Shown one piece after another: positions 1 through 7,374 of a stretch of DNA of 46,066 nucleotides (positions are counted from its first letter, which is position 1; each line of letters opens with the position of its first letter). Under the pieces are notes generated by a model that made no database searches, was not told where the DNA came from, and saw only the letters and a list, made by a program, of their open reading frames with translations. Both the position numbers and the translations under genes were made by a program. The DNA is taken from positions 1 through 46,066 of the forward strand of contig JAISZT010000050.1 in the NCBI GenBank assembly GCA_031284485.1, read 5' to 3'. The DNA comes from Desulfovibrio sp. (lineage in GTDB: Bacteria > Desulfobacterota > Desulfovibrionia > Desulfovibrionales > Desulfovibrionaceae).

Positions 1-203
1 CCCGCATTCCGCTCGGGGGGAACGCTTGCACCAGTGAAGCAAATTTTGTTCCACAAAAATTTATTCTTTTATACCAATGTATTAAAAATATTTTTTGTAT
101 TGCGCGCCAATATTCCGTCACGACGCGGCAAGCTCTTTGGCTGGAGGGGTGCGACAATCGGCTGGATGCCGTAAAAATATGTCAAAAATTAACCCAAAAA
201 AAC

Positions 204-232
204 TTGACAGGAATTATCGCCCGACATATCGT
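204..232 (+). promoter_or_regulatory. Sigma-70-type promoter of the GntR regulator
   Basis: A perfect -35 hexamer TTGACA (204-209) is followed after 17 bases by TATCGT (227-232), which matches the -10 consensus at four of six bases. Transcription would start near 239, at the edge of the dyad at 241-270, so a protein bound there would block initiation or early elongation. Confidence 0.55.
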
Positions 233-240
233 CTACCCAA

Positions 241-270
241 TGCATACATATTGTCGACAATCAGCATGCA
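241..270. promoter_or_regulatory. Dyad operator, probable GntR/FCD binding site
   Basis: The perfect 12-base palindrome ATTGTCGACAAT (250-261) sits at the centre of a wider symmetrical structure: TGCAT at 241-245 and ATGCA at 266-270 flank it with equal four-base gaps. TTGT-n-ACAA dyads are typical targets of FCD-type GntR regulators. A related dyad lies at 1074-1084 before the downstream operon. Autoregulation is inferred. Confidence 0.55.
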
Positions 271-342
271 ATAAATGGCTTTTGAAATGTTCAACTACAA
301 GAACATATTGGACCAGCAGGAATGTATTGAGGATGGAACCCT

Positions 343-1041
343 ATGATATATAAGAAAAAAAATCTTGGTTGCTCCATTGGCCGGGTATATTATTACCTTT
401 TTGACGCCATTATACATAATACTCTGAAGCCCGGCGATGCCCTTTCCGAGGCTGAAATCGCAGCGACCCTTAAAAGCAGCCGAACTCCGGTACGTGAAGC
501 TATGATGATCCTGGAAAGCGAAGGGTTAGTTACCCGCTATCCTTCGCGCGGTTGCTTCGTGGCCCAGATCAGTGAAAGGGATGTGAAAGAAATTTTTGAA
601 CTGCGTATCTTGCTGGAAACGTGCGCCCTACGCAGATCCTATAGCCTGATTGACGCAGAACAATTGAACGATTTGGAAAAGACGCTCCTGGCTCTGACCC
701 CGGATACGCCCGTCGAAGAATATTTCGAGTCGGACCGGGAACTGCATACCCTGCTGCTCTCTTACTGCGGCAATGGCAGATTGATTGATTTTCTGGGCAT
801 TCTTAACGCCCAGATTGAACGTCTGCGAGTAATTTCCGCTGGCAGGCCAAACCGTCTGGCTGAATCCCGACTGGAACACCTGGAGTTGACCCGGGCCTTG
901 CGTCTGCGCGACCTTCCTCTGGCGGAACGGTTACTTGCCGACCACATTGCGCATGTTCGGGACAGTACCCTGGCGGTATGCAAGTACATGCACTCTGCCC
1001 AGGATGTGTTTGTTTCCTATAAATATGACCGGAACGCCTAA
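343..1041 (+). CDS. GntR-family transcriptional regulator, FCD subfamily
   Basis: A 232-residue one-component regulator. Residues about 12-75 form the winged helix-turn-helix, with the family signature SSRTPVREAMMILESEGLV. Residues about 80-215 form the all-helical FCD effector domain; the metal-binding set is visible as D131, H135, H179 and H201, so a metal-coordinated carboxylate ligand is likely. Length is normal for the subfamily. It stands immediately before, and in the same direction as, a carboxylate uptake and catabolism cluster, the usual place for a substrate-sensing repressor. Its own promoter and the downstream operon share a TTGTC/GACAA dyad. The inducer cannot be read from sequence. 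Confidence 0.9.
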   Translation: MIYKKKNLGCSIGRVYYYLFDAIIHNTLKPGDALSEAEIAATLKSSRTPVREAMMILESEGLVTRYPSRGCFVAQISERDVKEIFELRILLETCALRRSYSLIDAEQLNDLEKTLLALTPDTPVEEYFESDRELHTLLLSYCGNGRLIDFLGILNAQIERLRVISAGRPNRLAESRLEHLELTRALRLRDLPLAERLLADHIAHVRDSTLAVCKYMHSAQDVFVSYKYDRNA

Positions 1042-1073
1042 ACATGGAATGCGGCATCGCGCGCTGTTTCGCC

Positions 1074-1084
1074 TTGTCCGACAA
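1074..1084. promoter_or_regulatory. Second operator-like dyad before the catabolic operon
   Basis: TTGTC-C-GACAA is an 11-base dyad. On the minus strand it reads CATATTGTCGGACAA, against CATATTGTCGACAA at the site near the regulator's promoter: the two differ by one inserted central base. It lies about 185 bases upstream of the first catabolic gene. No strong -35/-10 pair could be placed next to it. Confidence 0.45.
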
Positions 1085-1090
1085 TATGTA

Positions 1091-1134
1091 ATTCCAAATT
1101 AAAAATACGTTAATTTTTAATTTGAAATTGGAAT
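1091..1134. repeat. AT-rich palindromic dispersed repeat, copy A
   Basis: A 44-base imperfect palindrome begins ATTCCAAATTAAAAA and ends TTTTTAATTTGaaaTTGGAAT. A similar palindrome lies between rpsG and fusA (14433-14479) in the opposite orientation, sharing a core of about 33 bases with one indel and a few substitutions. It is noncoding and sits in an intercistronic region, as REP-like elements do. Confidence 0.55.
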
Positions 1135-1153
1135 GCGCGACAGGATGTCGCAC

Positions 1154-1241
1154 CGAAATGCGAAGCATTTCGTGAGGTAAGGCGGGACCACATTCCCGCC
1201 GTAGCCGGCAGATAAAAATTGCAGGACGCAATTTTTATCTG
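1154..1241. other. Cluster of three perfect hairpins
   Basis: Three consecutive perfect inverted repeats occupy the leader of the catabolic operon: CGAAATGC/GCATTTCG (1154-1172, 3-base loop), GGCGGGA/TCCCGCC (1181-1200, 6-base loop) and CAGATAAAAATTGC/GCAATTTTTATCTG (1209-1241, 14-bp stem, 5-base loop). With the palindrome at 1091-1134 they make nearly the whole leader foldable. None is followed by a T-run, so they are not standard terminators. They may be part of a compound REP-type element or a structured mRNA leader. Confidence 0.5.
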
Positions 1242-1269
1242 AAATACGAATAAGCAGAGGATGAAAAGC

Positions 1270-2697
1270 ATGCCTTGTTGTGAAGCCCTGACGCACAAAC
1301 ATAGTCTGGATCTGAAGGAGAAACATTTTTCCCTGGGCGAGTTGATTCGTCTGGCTGAGAGCGAAAAAGTCCCTTTCAGCACCATCGCTATCGCCGAGGC
1401 CATGGCCAAGGAAGATAAATCCCGGCAAGAAGTGCTTGCTGATGCCTTGTCACAGTTCAGTCACAATCTGCGCGCTCTGGAAATCGGGATCACTTCCGGA
1501 AAAAGTTTTCTTTTGGGCAGTGTAGGATCGGATTTGGTCAATGGCGAAGCCCTGCCCATTCTCAATGACCGATTCCTTAACCGGGCTGTCGTCTATACTT
1601 TGGGGACAGAAGTCGGCAATCATGAAATAGGATTGCGCCCTTGTGCCGGCACGGGCGATTCCTGCCCTTATACCGGGTTGCTCAGAGCCTTGCGCGAAGA
1701 AAATATTGGCGAGGATAAATTGGCTGTTATGGCCGCCCTCATTCTTAAAATTGGTTCCTATTTTCGGGCTGGAAAACAGACCACCGGGTGTAATATGGAG
1801 GGCTACGGCGCGGGATCTGCGATTACGGCGGCCGTGCTGACGGAACTTTCCGGCGGTTCGCCGTCCCAAGTCGCCAAGGCCATAGTGTTGGCCCTTTCTC
1901 CCACCATAGCGGTGCCCTGTACCCCCAGAGTAATGGTTTCAGGACTCTGCGCCACCCATATCGGCGCGGCCATTCTCGTGGGCAATCTGGCTGCCCGACT
2001 GGTGTTGCACAGCAAAATCCCTGTAGACGTGGACGTGGATGTCATGCTGGCAATGGCTGCCCGCGTGCATGTGGAGGCAGCGCCGGTAATTACCAGGATC
2101 AACCTGGACTACATGCAGCCCTACTTCAAGAAAAACAGCGTAGTGGAAAGTTTTGTGGATCAAAAAGTCAGGGATCAGGAAGCTGCGGCCGTACGCAAAG
2201 TGGAAGAGAAAGCTCGTCAGGAGGTGCGCGGTTTTGCCGCGGCCAGCCGCCCGCTGACTCGCTGTCTGGGCGATGTGGTGGTGGGCGGCAGCAGTCTGGC
2301 TGTGGGGTCTCCATCCAATATGTCCCGAATTTGTCATGCCCTTATTTCAGGCAAGATCAGCCGCATTGACATTGAATTAACAACGGATCTTTTTGTGCGC
2401 AGAGCCATCAATATCCCCTCCATGCTTATGGCGGCAATTCTGGGAGCGAAGACGGACGATATTACAACCTACAAAAGCATTTTAAACAGTCCGGAATTAA
2501 AAAATATTGTGGTCTGCATTACTGAGGTGAAAGAGCCCGAAGTCCAGCGCATCCGCATTACGGCTTCAGAGCGAAGCGCTTTTCTGGATGCGCGCAATCG
2601 CGGTGGGGGCAGAGTTCACATTGTGACCGCCGAACCTTCCATGGAAGAAGCCACATCGGCAGCCGCAAAAATGGACATCCACATATCGGATACTTGA
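1270..2697 (+). CDS. Iron-sulfur L-serine dehydratase-like enzyme (SDH alpha type)
   Basis: 475 residues. About residues 20-310 follow the alpha (catalytic) domain of Fe-S L-serine dehydratases, from a helical SLGELIRLAE-like opening to the TTGC, VPC and SGLC cysteines (C174, C217, C227 from this start). Their spacing (43 and 10) nearly equals that of the family's [4Fe-4S] ligands. Residues about 330-475 contain GGSSLAVGSPSNMSR followed by an alternating beta/helix pattern that faintly resembles the beta domain, which is normally N-terminal. It may therefore act on a hydroxy acid other than serine. I chose the ATG at 1270, nine bases after AGAGG; the ATG at 1261 directly abuts that site. It is the first gene of an operon with RraA-type and Tct genes. 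Confidence 0.7.
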   Translation: MPCCEALTHKHSLDLKEKHFSLGELIRLAESEKVPFSTIAIAEAMAKEDKSRQEVLADALSQFSHNLRALEIGITSGKSFLLGSVGSDLVNGEALPILNDRFLNRAVVYTLGTEVGNHEIGLRPCAGTGDSCPYTGLLRALREENIGEDKLAVMAALILKIGSYFRAGKQTTGCNMEGYGAGSAITAAVLTELSGGSPSQVAKAIVLALSPTIAVPCTPRVMVSGLCATHIGAAILVGNLAARLVLHSKIPVDVDVDVMLAMAARVHVEAAPVITRINLDYMQPYFKKNSVVESFVDQKVRDQEAAAVRKVEEKARQEVRGFAAASRPLTRCLGDVVVGGSSLAVGSPSNMSRICHALISGKISRIDIELTTDLFVRRAINIPSMLMAAILGAKTDDITTYKSILNSPELKNIVVCITEVKEPEVQRIRITASERSAFLDARNRGGGRVHIVTAEPSMEEATSAAAKMDIHISDT

Positions 2698-2709
2698 GTG
2701 AGGTGCGGC

Positions 2710-3378
2710 ATGACTGAATTTGAAAGCAAATACAAAACGCGCTTGCTGCGCCTTTCCACCACCAACATCGCGGACGCCCTGGATGCCCTGGAATTAAAGG
2801 GGGCTACTTGCGGCATCCGCCCTATGTGGGAAAACGCCGCGAAAATCACCGGGTACGCGGTAACCTTAAAGCTCACTGCCGCAGGCCTGACCAAGAGCAA
2901 AACCCATCTGGGAGTCAAGGCCATTGAAACGGCCGCGTCTGGCGATGTCATCGTTGTGGATAACGGCGGACGTCTGGACACTTCCTGTTGGGGGGGGATT
3001 CTGGCCAACGGGGCCAGGATGAAAGGCGTCAGCGGCATTGTGGTGGATGGAGCCATACGTGATCTTGATGACATCATCGTCGCCAACCTGCCGGTCTATG
3101 CCAAGGGTACGGTTGTAGCCACAGCCAGAGGAAGAATCATGGAGGAAAGCACCAACTCCATGATCCAGTTCGGTGGAGTGCAGGTAAGGCCAAAGGATGT
3201 GATCCTGGCGGATAAAAGCGGAGTGGTGATTATCCCACAGGAGAAATTGGAGGCGGTACTGAGCAAGGCGGAGGATTTTTTTGTCAAGGAAGAGGCCATG
3301 GTGGCGGAAATTCTGGCCGGCAAAAGTATGCTTGAAGTTGATGCCAAGTACAATTACGAAAAAATGCTTCAAAAGTAA
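2710..3378 (+). CDS. RraA-family aldolase/decarboxylase-like protein 1
   Basis: 222 residues from ATG 2710, which is preceded by GAGGTG at 2699-2704; an in-frame GTG at 2698 is less well placed. The fold signature of the RraA / 4-hydroxy-4-methyl-2-oxoglutarate (HMG) aldolase family is complete: the VDNGGR turn, then DGAIRD (D113, R117, D118) and the late GGVQVRPKDVILADKSGV segment. Family aldolases use this Asp/Arg-Asp set to bind a divalent metal and pyruvate enolate, giving retro-aldol cleavage or oxaloacetate decarboxylation. E. coli RraA also binds RNase E, but three catalytic-type copies in a transport operon point to an enzyme. It lies 12 bases after the dehydratase gene and 12 before the next paralogue. 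Confidence 0.85.
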   Translation: MTEFESKYKTRLLRLSTTNIADALDALELKGATCGIRPMWENAAKITGYAVTLKLTAAGLTKSKTHLGVKAIETAASGDVIVVDNGGRLDTSCWGGILANGARMKGVSGIVVDGAIRDLDDIIVANLPVYAKGTVVATARGRIMEESTNSMIQFGGVQVRPKDVILADKSGVVIIPQEKLEAVLSKAEDFFVKEEAMVAEILAGKSMLEVDAKYNYEKMLQK

Positions 3379-3390
3379 GAAGGACTTACC

Positions 3391-4068
3391 ATGCGTGATT
3401 CGCTTCGCCTTCATGACTCTGTCATAGAACGCTATAAAAAACTGGACACAACCTCTGTTTCGGATGCGGTGGATAAAGCCGGGTTGCCGCCCTGCGGCCT
3501 TTTGCACATACGCTCGACCATTCCTGGCGCTGTTCTGTGTGGTCAGGCTTTTACCGTGCACTACGTCCCATGCGGCATGATAGCGGGCACAGTGGGCGAT
3601 TTTCTGGATGAGGTGGAGCCGGGGCAAGTGGTGGTTATCGATAACGCCGGGCGCGATTACTGCACTGTCTGGGGGGATATCATGTCCCTCACCGCTCAAC
3701 TCAAACACATTTCCGGAACAGTTATAGATGGGGTCTGCCGCGATATCCCGTCTATCCGCCGCATCGGCTATCCGGTTTTTTCCAAGGGCTGCTACATGGT
3801 TACGGGCAAAGATCGTGTCTATGTTGATGCGGTGGAAACGCCGGTTTCCGTTTCCGGCGTTCAGGTCAAACCGGGAGATATCATCATGGCTGATGACTCG
3901 GGCGCGATCTGTGTGCCTCTGGAAAAAGCTCCGGATGTTTTGGAACTTGCTGAAAACATAGCTAACATTGAATCTGCTATTGAAGAACTTGTACGCGCCG
4001 GAATACATTTGAAAGAGGCGCGCAAGCGCACCGGCTACCATACCCTGCAAACAAAAGATAAATTCTGA
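3391..4068 (+). CDS. RraA-family aldolase/decarboxylase-like protein 2
   Basis: 225 residues with a good AGAAGGA ribosome site just upstream. It is clearly paralogous to its neighbour but well diverged: VIDNAGRD, DGVCRD (D113, R117, D118) and SGVQVKPGDIIMADDSG are kept. The C-terminal helix (residues about 190-225) is rich in charged residues. The conserved Asp and Arg-Asp argue for a metal-dependent aldolase or oxoacid decarboxylase acting in the cytoplasm. Two adjacent diverged RraA genes could form a hetero-oligomer or act on successive substrates; sequence alone does not decide. Confidence 0.85.
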   Translation: MRDSLRLHDSVIERYKKLDTTSVSDAVDKAGLPPCGLLHIRSTIPGAVLCGQAFTVHYVPCGMIAGTVGDFLDEVEPGQVVVIDNAGRDYCTVWGDIMSLTAQLKHISGTVIDGVCRDIPSIRRIGYPVFSKGCYMVTGKDRVYVDAVETPVSVSGVQVKPGDIIMADDSGAICVPLEKAPDVLELAENIANIESAIEELVRAGIHLKEARKRTGYHTLQTKDKF

Positions 4069-4129
4069 GGAAGAATTCTGCTGCATGTAGCGCCATATGC
4101 TGACAGAACTATCAACAAGGAGGTTACAG

Positions 4130-4618
4130 ATGCGCTTCAGGAGATACATGGATCTATACATCGGGTTGTTTTTTCTACTGTTCACCGTTGTGTATATCGC
4201 GCAGATTCCGGCCATTCGCATGACCCGCGTATCGCGCATTGATTCTGCGATGTACCCCAAGATGATTGCCGCATTGCTACTGTGCCTGTCTCTGGCGCAG
4301 ATCTACGTTGCCCTGAAGCAGTTGAAACTAGGCGGCCAGGCGGTCAGGGAAGAGCAGACAAAAAGGGAATACAAGGGCGCGGCGCGGACATTGTTTTTGG
4401 CTGTAGCCTATGTGGTGATGATGGAAGATCTCGGTTTTCTCATCAGCTCCCCCATTTACATTTTCCTGCAGATATTGATCATGTGTCCTCTTGAAAAAGT
4501 TCGGTACGTGCAGTTTGGCATTATCGCCATCGTCGCTTCCGGGATTATTTATGTGATATTTCGCCACGGGCTCAATCTTATGCTTCCTCTGGGGTTACTT
4601 GAAAGGCTGTACTACTAA
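4130..4618 (+). CDS. tctB: Tripartite tricarboxylate transporter, small membrane subunit TctB
   Basis: 162 residues with four predicted membrane segments (about residues 7-25, 40-60, 85-120 split in two, 130-150) and the short hydrophilic loop typical of TctB. The start at 4130 is chosen because AAGGAGG (4117-4123) stands six bases before it; an upstream in-frame ATG at 4097 has no such site. TctB and TctA form the inner-membrane permease that takes substrate from periplasmic TctC. It lies between the RraA pair and tctA, 17 bases before the latter. Confidence 0.85.
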   Translation: MRFRRYMDLYIGLFFLLFTVVYIAQIPAIRMTRVSRIDSAMYPKMIAALLLCLSLAQIYVALKQLKLGGQAVREEQTKREYKGAARTLFLAVAYVVMMEDLGFLISSPIYIFLQILIMCPLEKVRYVQFGIIAIVASGIIYVIFRHGLNLMLPLGLLERLYY

Positions 4619-4635
4619 CGCGAGGGAAACGGAGT

Positions 4636-6147
4636 ATGCTGGCATCACTGTTTGCGGGCTCCATTGAAGTGCTGCATCCCATGTGCTTGTTCCTGATCAT
4701 GACCGGGGTGGCAGTGGGCATCGTTTTCGGATCAATACCGGGTCTTACCGCTACCATGGCCATTGCCTTGTTTCTTCCCGTATCCTACCAGTTTTCCCCG
4801 CTGGAGGGCATTGCGCTCCTGATCAGTCTTTACATAGGTGGTGTCTCGGGGGGGTTGCTCTCGGCCATACTGCTGAACATGCCGGGCACACCATCATCGG
4901 TGGCAACATGCTTCGACGGTTACCCATTGACGCAAAGGGGGGAGGGATTCAAGGCTCTGGGTGTCGGCGTGTTTTTTTCTTTCATGGGAACCCTCATCAG
5001 TATTTTGGTCATGATCTTCGTCGCGCCCGGCCTGGCCAAAATGGCCCTCAATTTCGGCCATTTCGAGTATTTTTCCATTGCAGTATTCGCCTTGACGCTG
5101 ATCGCGTCCCTTGCGGGTAAATCTCTCATCAAGGGGTTGCTGGCCGGGGCTTTCGGCATGGCCTGCGCCACGGTGGGCATGGCGCCTATTGACGGGGTTA
5201 TCCGTTTTACCTTTGGTAGTCAACAGCTTTCTGCCGGACTTGATCTTTTGCCGGTGCTGATCGGCATGTTCGCTTTAAGCGAAATCATGAGTTCAGCCGA
5301 AACCTCGCGCATTGAGGACGATACGTCCATACAGAACATCGACCTGAAGAATGTGAAGGGATTCGGCTTTTCCATAGCTGAATTCAAGAGCCAGATAACC
5401 AACATGTTCCGATCTGCGGCCATAGGCATAGGCATAGGCATTCTGCCCGGCATTGGCGGTTCCACCTCGAATCTGGTCGCATACTCCGTGGCCAAGAACC
5501 AGTCAAAAACGCCTGAAAAGTTCGGCACCGGCATCATCGACGGAGTCGTTGCCACGGAAACGGCCAACAACGCCACCGTTGGCGGGGCGATGATTCCGCT
5601 CCTCACTCTGGGCATTCCCGGCGACATGACGACGGCCATGCTTCTGGGGGGGCTGATGATCCACGGTCTTACCCCTGGCCCTTTGTTGTTCGTTGAACAG
5701 CCACTGTTCGTGTCCGGCGTCTTCGTCGCCATGATTTTGGCCAATTGCGCCATGCTTTTCCAGGAATTTTTTGGGCTGCGCTTCTTTATCCGGATGTTGC
5801 AGACCCCAAAGCATATTCTCCTGCCTATTATCTTTGTGCTGTGTGTTGTCGGCGCCTTCGGCCTCAACAGCCGCATGTTCGATTCAATCATCGTGGTCGC
5901 TTTCGGGTGTGTCGGCTACCTGTTCCTCAAGCTCAAACTGCCCGTGGCTCCATTCATCATGGGCTTCATCCTGGGGCCGATGGTAGAAATATACCTGCGC
6001 CGGGGTCTGATGCAGTCAAAGGGCGATTATCTCCCCTTCCTGACCGAGCCCATTTCCGGAGCGTTCCTGTTAATCACCCTGGTCTCCGTAATCCTCACGG
6101 TTCGCAAAAATATCAGATCAGCGCATGGGGGCGCTGGTACGCAATAA
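4636..6147 (+). CDS. tctA: Tripartite tricarboxylate transporter, large permease subunit TctA
   Basis: 503 residues, the normal family length, with about twelve hydrophobic segments. The two conserved TctA half-signatures are present: GSIPGLTATMAIALFLPVSY near residue 33 with the NMPGTPSSVAT loop, and GILPGIGGSTSN near residue 272 followed by NNATVGGAMIPLLTLGIPGD. These pseudo-symmetric loops form the substrate and cation path. A GGAG ribosome site is 4-5 bases before ATG. The transporter imports carboxylates with Na+ or H+; known members take citrate, tartrate, terephthalate or other acids, so specificity is open. Confidence 0.93.
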   Translation: MLASLFAGSIEVLHPMCLFLIMTGVAVGIVFGSIPGLTATMAIALFLPVSYQFSPLEGIALLISLYIGGVSGGLLSAILLNMPGTPSSVATCFDGYPLTQRGEGFKALGVGVFFSFMGTLISILVMIFVAPGLAKMALNFGHFEYFSIAVFALTLIASLAGKSLIKGLLAGAFGMACATVGMAPIDGVIRFTFGSQQLSAGLDLLPVLIGMFALSEIMSSAETSRIEDDTSIQNIDLKNVKGFGFSIAEFKSQITNMFRSAAIGIGIGILPGIGGSTSNLVAYSVAKNQSKTPEKFGTGIIDGVVATETANNATVGGAMIPLLTLGIPGDMTTAMLLGGLMIHGLTPGPLLFVEQPLFVSGVFVAMILANCAMLFQEFFGLRFFIRMLQTPKHILLPIIFVLCVVGAFGLNSRMFDSIIVVAFGCVGYLFLKLKLPVAPFIMGFILGPMVEIYLRRGLMQSKGDYLPFLTEPISGAFLLITLVSVILTVRKNIRSAHGGAGTQ

Positions 6148-6184
6148 CCATAACCACCTCAACAGATGAGAAGGATGGAAGAAA

Positions 6185-7168
6185 ATGAAAAACAACATGT
6201 TCCGCAGACTGTCCTTTTGGATTGCCGGCATTCTGGTTGCAGGCGTATGCCTGTTTCCTGCAGTGTCTGAAGCCGCCGACTGGCCCACCCGCCCCATAGA
6301 GTTGATCGTGCCCTACCGCGCAGGTGGCGACACAGATTTTCATGCCAGAACATACGCCAAGTATCTGGGAAAAGTGCTTGGCGGCACGGTCACGATTATC
6401 AACATGGAAGGCGCGGCGGGTAGCGTTGCCATGCAGCATCTGGCCGCTTCCCGGCCGGACGGCTATAGAATGGTTTTCAACCAGGACGCCAATATGTTCA
6501 CGAACAAAATTCAGGGTGGCTCGGATATGGACCACAACAACTTTGTAATCGCCGCCATTGGCGTCCGGGACGACACCAGCGTGCTGGTCGCGGGCAAAGG
6601 TGCCGGTTTCGCCAATGCACAAGACTTCTTGACCAAGGCCAGGGCTGAGCCCGGCAAGTACAGCGTGGCGACGAACATTGCCGGCTTCTCTTTCTTTGTT
6701 GTCTGCAAACTGGAAGCCTTCGGCAAGTTCAGCCTCAACCCCGTTGACTACGGCGGTGCCGCAGCCATGATACCTGCGCTCCTCGGTAACAAGGTCTCCT
6801 TGGCGGTCAACAGCTACGGCGTTTTCAAACAGCATATCGACAACGGCGACATCATCCCCCTGATGCTCTGCGCCGAAAAGCGCAACCCCAACTTCCCCAA
6901 TGTACCCACTGTCAGCGAGTTGGGCATGCCGGGCGCCGTGAGCTCGCGCGGCTATTTTTTTGCCTTCCCCAAGGGTACCGATCAGGCGATAGTCAAAAAG
7001 TTTTCCGACGCGGTAGCCGCAGTGCAGAAAGACCCCGCCTACGCGGATGACATCAGGAAGGCGTATTATCTTGCACCGTTTTACCGTGACGCGGCAACCG
7101 CAAAAAAGTACATGGATGACATCTGGACCGACATGGTAAAATACCAGGACGCGATGCGGAAAAACTAA
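6185..7168 (+). CDS. tctC: Tripartite tricarboxylate transporter, periplasmic receptor TctC
   Basis: 327 residues. The N-terminus is a Sec signal peptide: positive residues, a hydrophobic core, then a VSEA-ADWP cleavage region near residue 30. The mature part starts with the WPTRPIELIVPYRAGGDTD segment typical of Bug/TctC receptors, whose first loops bind the two carboxylates of the ligand. It would capture the substrate in the periplasm for TctAB. GGAAG precedes the start. The stop codon TAA is part of the CTAA target duplication of the adjacent miniature element, so the insertion lies exactly at the gene's end without damaging it. Confidence 0.92.
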   Translation: MKNNMFRRLSFWIAGILVAGVCLFPAVSEAADWPTRPIELIVPYRAGGDTDFHARTYAKYLGKVLGGTVTIINMEGAAGSVAMQHLAASRPDGYRMVFNQDANMFTNKIQGGSDMDHNNFVIAAIGVRDDTSVLVAGKGAGFANAQDFLTKARAEPGKYSVATNIAGFSFFVVCKLEAFGKFSLNPVDYGGAAAMIPALLGNKVSLAVNSYGVFKQHIDNGDIIPLMLCAEKRNPNFPNVPTVSELGMPGAVSSRGYFFAFPKGTDQAIVKKFSDAVAAVQKDPAYADDIRKAYYLAPFYRDAATAKKYMDDIWTDMVKYQDAMRKN

Positions 7169-7271
7169 GGAAGGACTGATTAACTCGCCAAATACGCCGC
7201 CAGATAATTATAACTCAACGAAATAATTATTACGCGTATCAGGGCTCTCGAATTAATCAGCGTTTCCCTAA
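7165..7271. mobile_element. 99-bp IS5-type miniature inverted-repeat element (MITE)
   Basis: Terminal inverted repeats of 19 bases, GGAAGGACTGATTAACTCG (7169-7187) and the complement of 7249-7267, match at 15 of 19 positions. They are flanked by direct CTAA copies at 7165-7168 and 7268-7271. IS5-group elements begin GGAAGG and duplicate a 4-base YTAR target, which fits. The 61-base interior has no reading frame. It separates tctC from the hydroxyacid dehydrogenase gene. Confidence 0.7.
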
Positions 7272-7374
7272 CTCACTGCACGATGCTTGGGCGGTTTTGA
7301 ACGACATCTTATGGGTGTTACGCACTGCACTGGAAGCTGTTGGACTGGCGACGAAACTAATTAGGAGGATGAGC

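Larger units (their letters stand above)
1..342. other. Leader region of the GntR regulator gene
   Basis: No gene is visible here. The first 200 bases are AT-rich in patches, with runs of A and T around 55-100, and hold no convincing reading frame. The second half carries a sigma-70-like promoter (204-232) and a dyad operator (241-270), listed separately. A purine-rich stretch (GAGGATGG, about 329-336) precedes the ATG at 343 and can serve as ribosome binding site. Confidence 0.6.

Noticed and set aside
1154..1241. Riboswitch or attenuator before the first catabolic gene
   Set aside because: The hairpins are simple perfect stems without a conserved aptamer-like core or a terminator T-run, and a related palindrome occurs elsewhere, so a repeat element is more likely.
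2866..4260. 464-codon minus-strand open frame
   Set aside because: It lies antisense to two clear RraA-family genes and tctB and has no recognisable features of its own.
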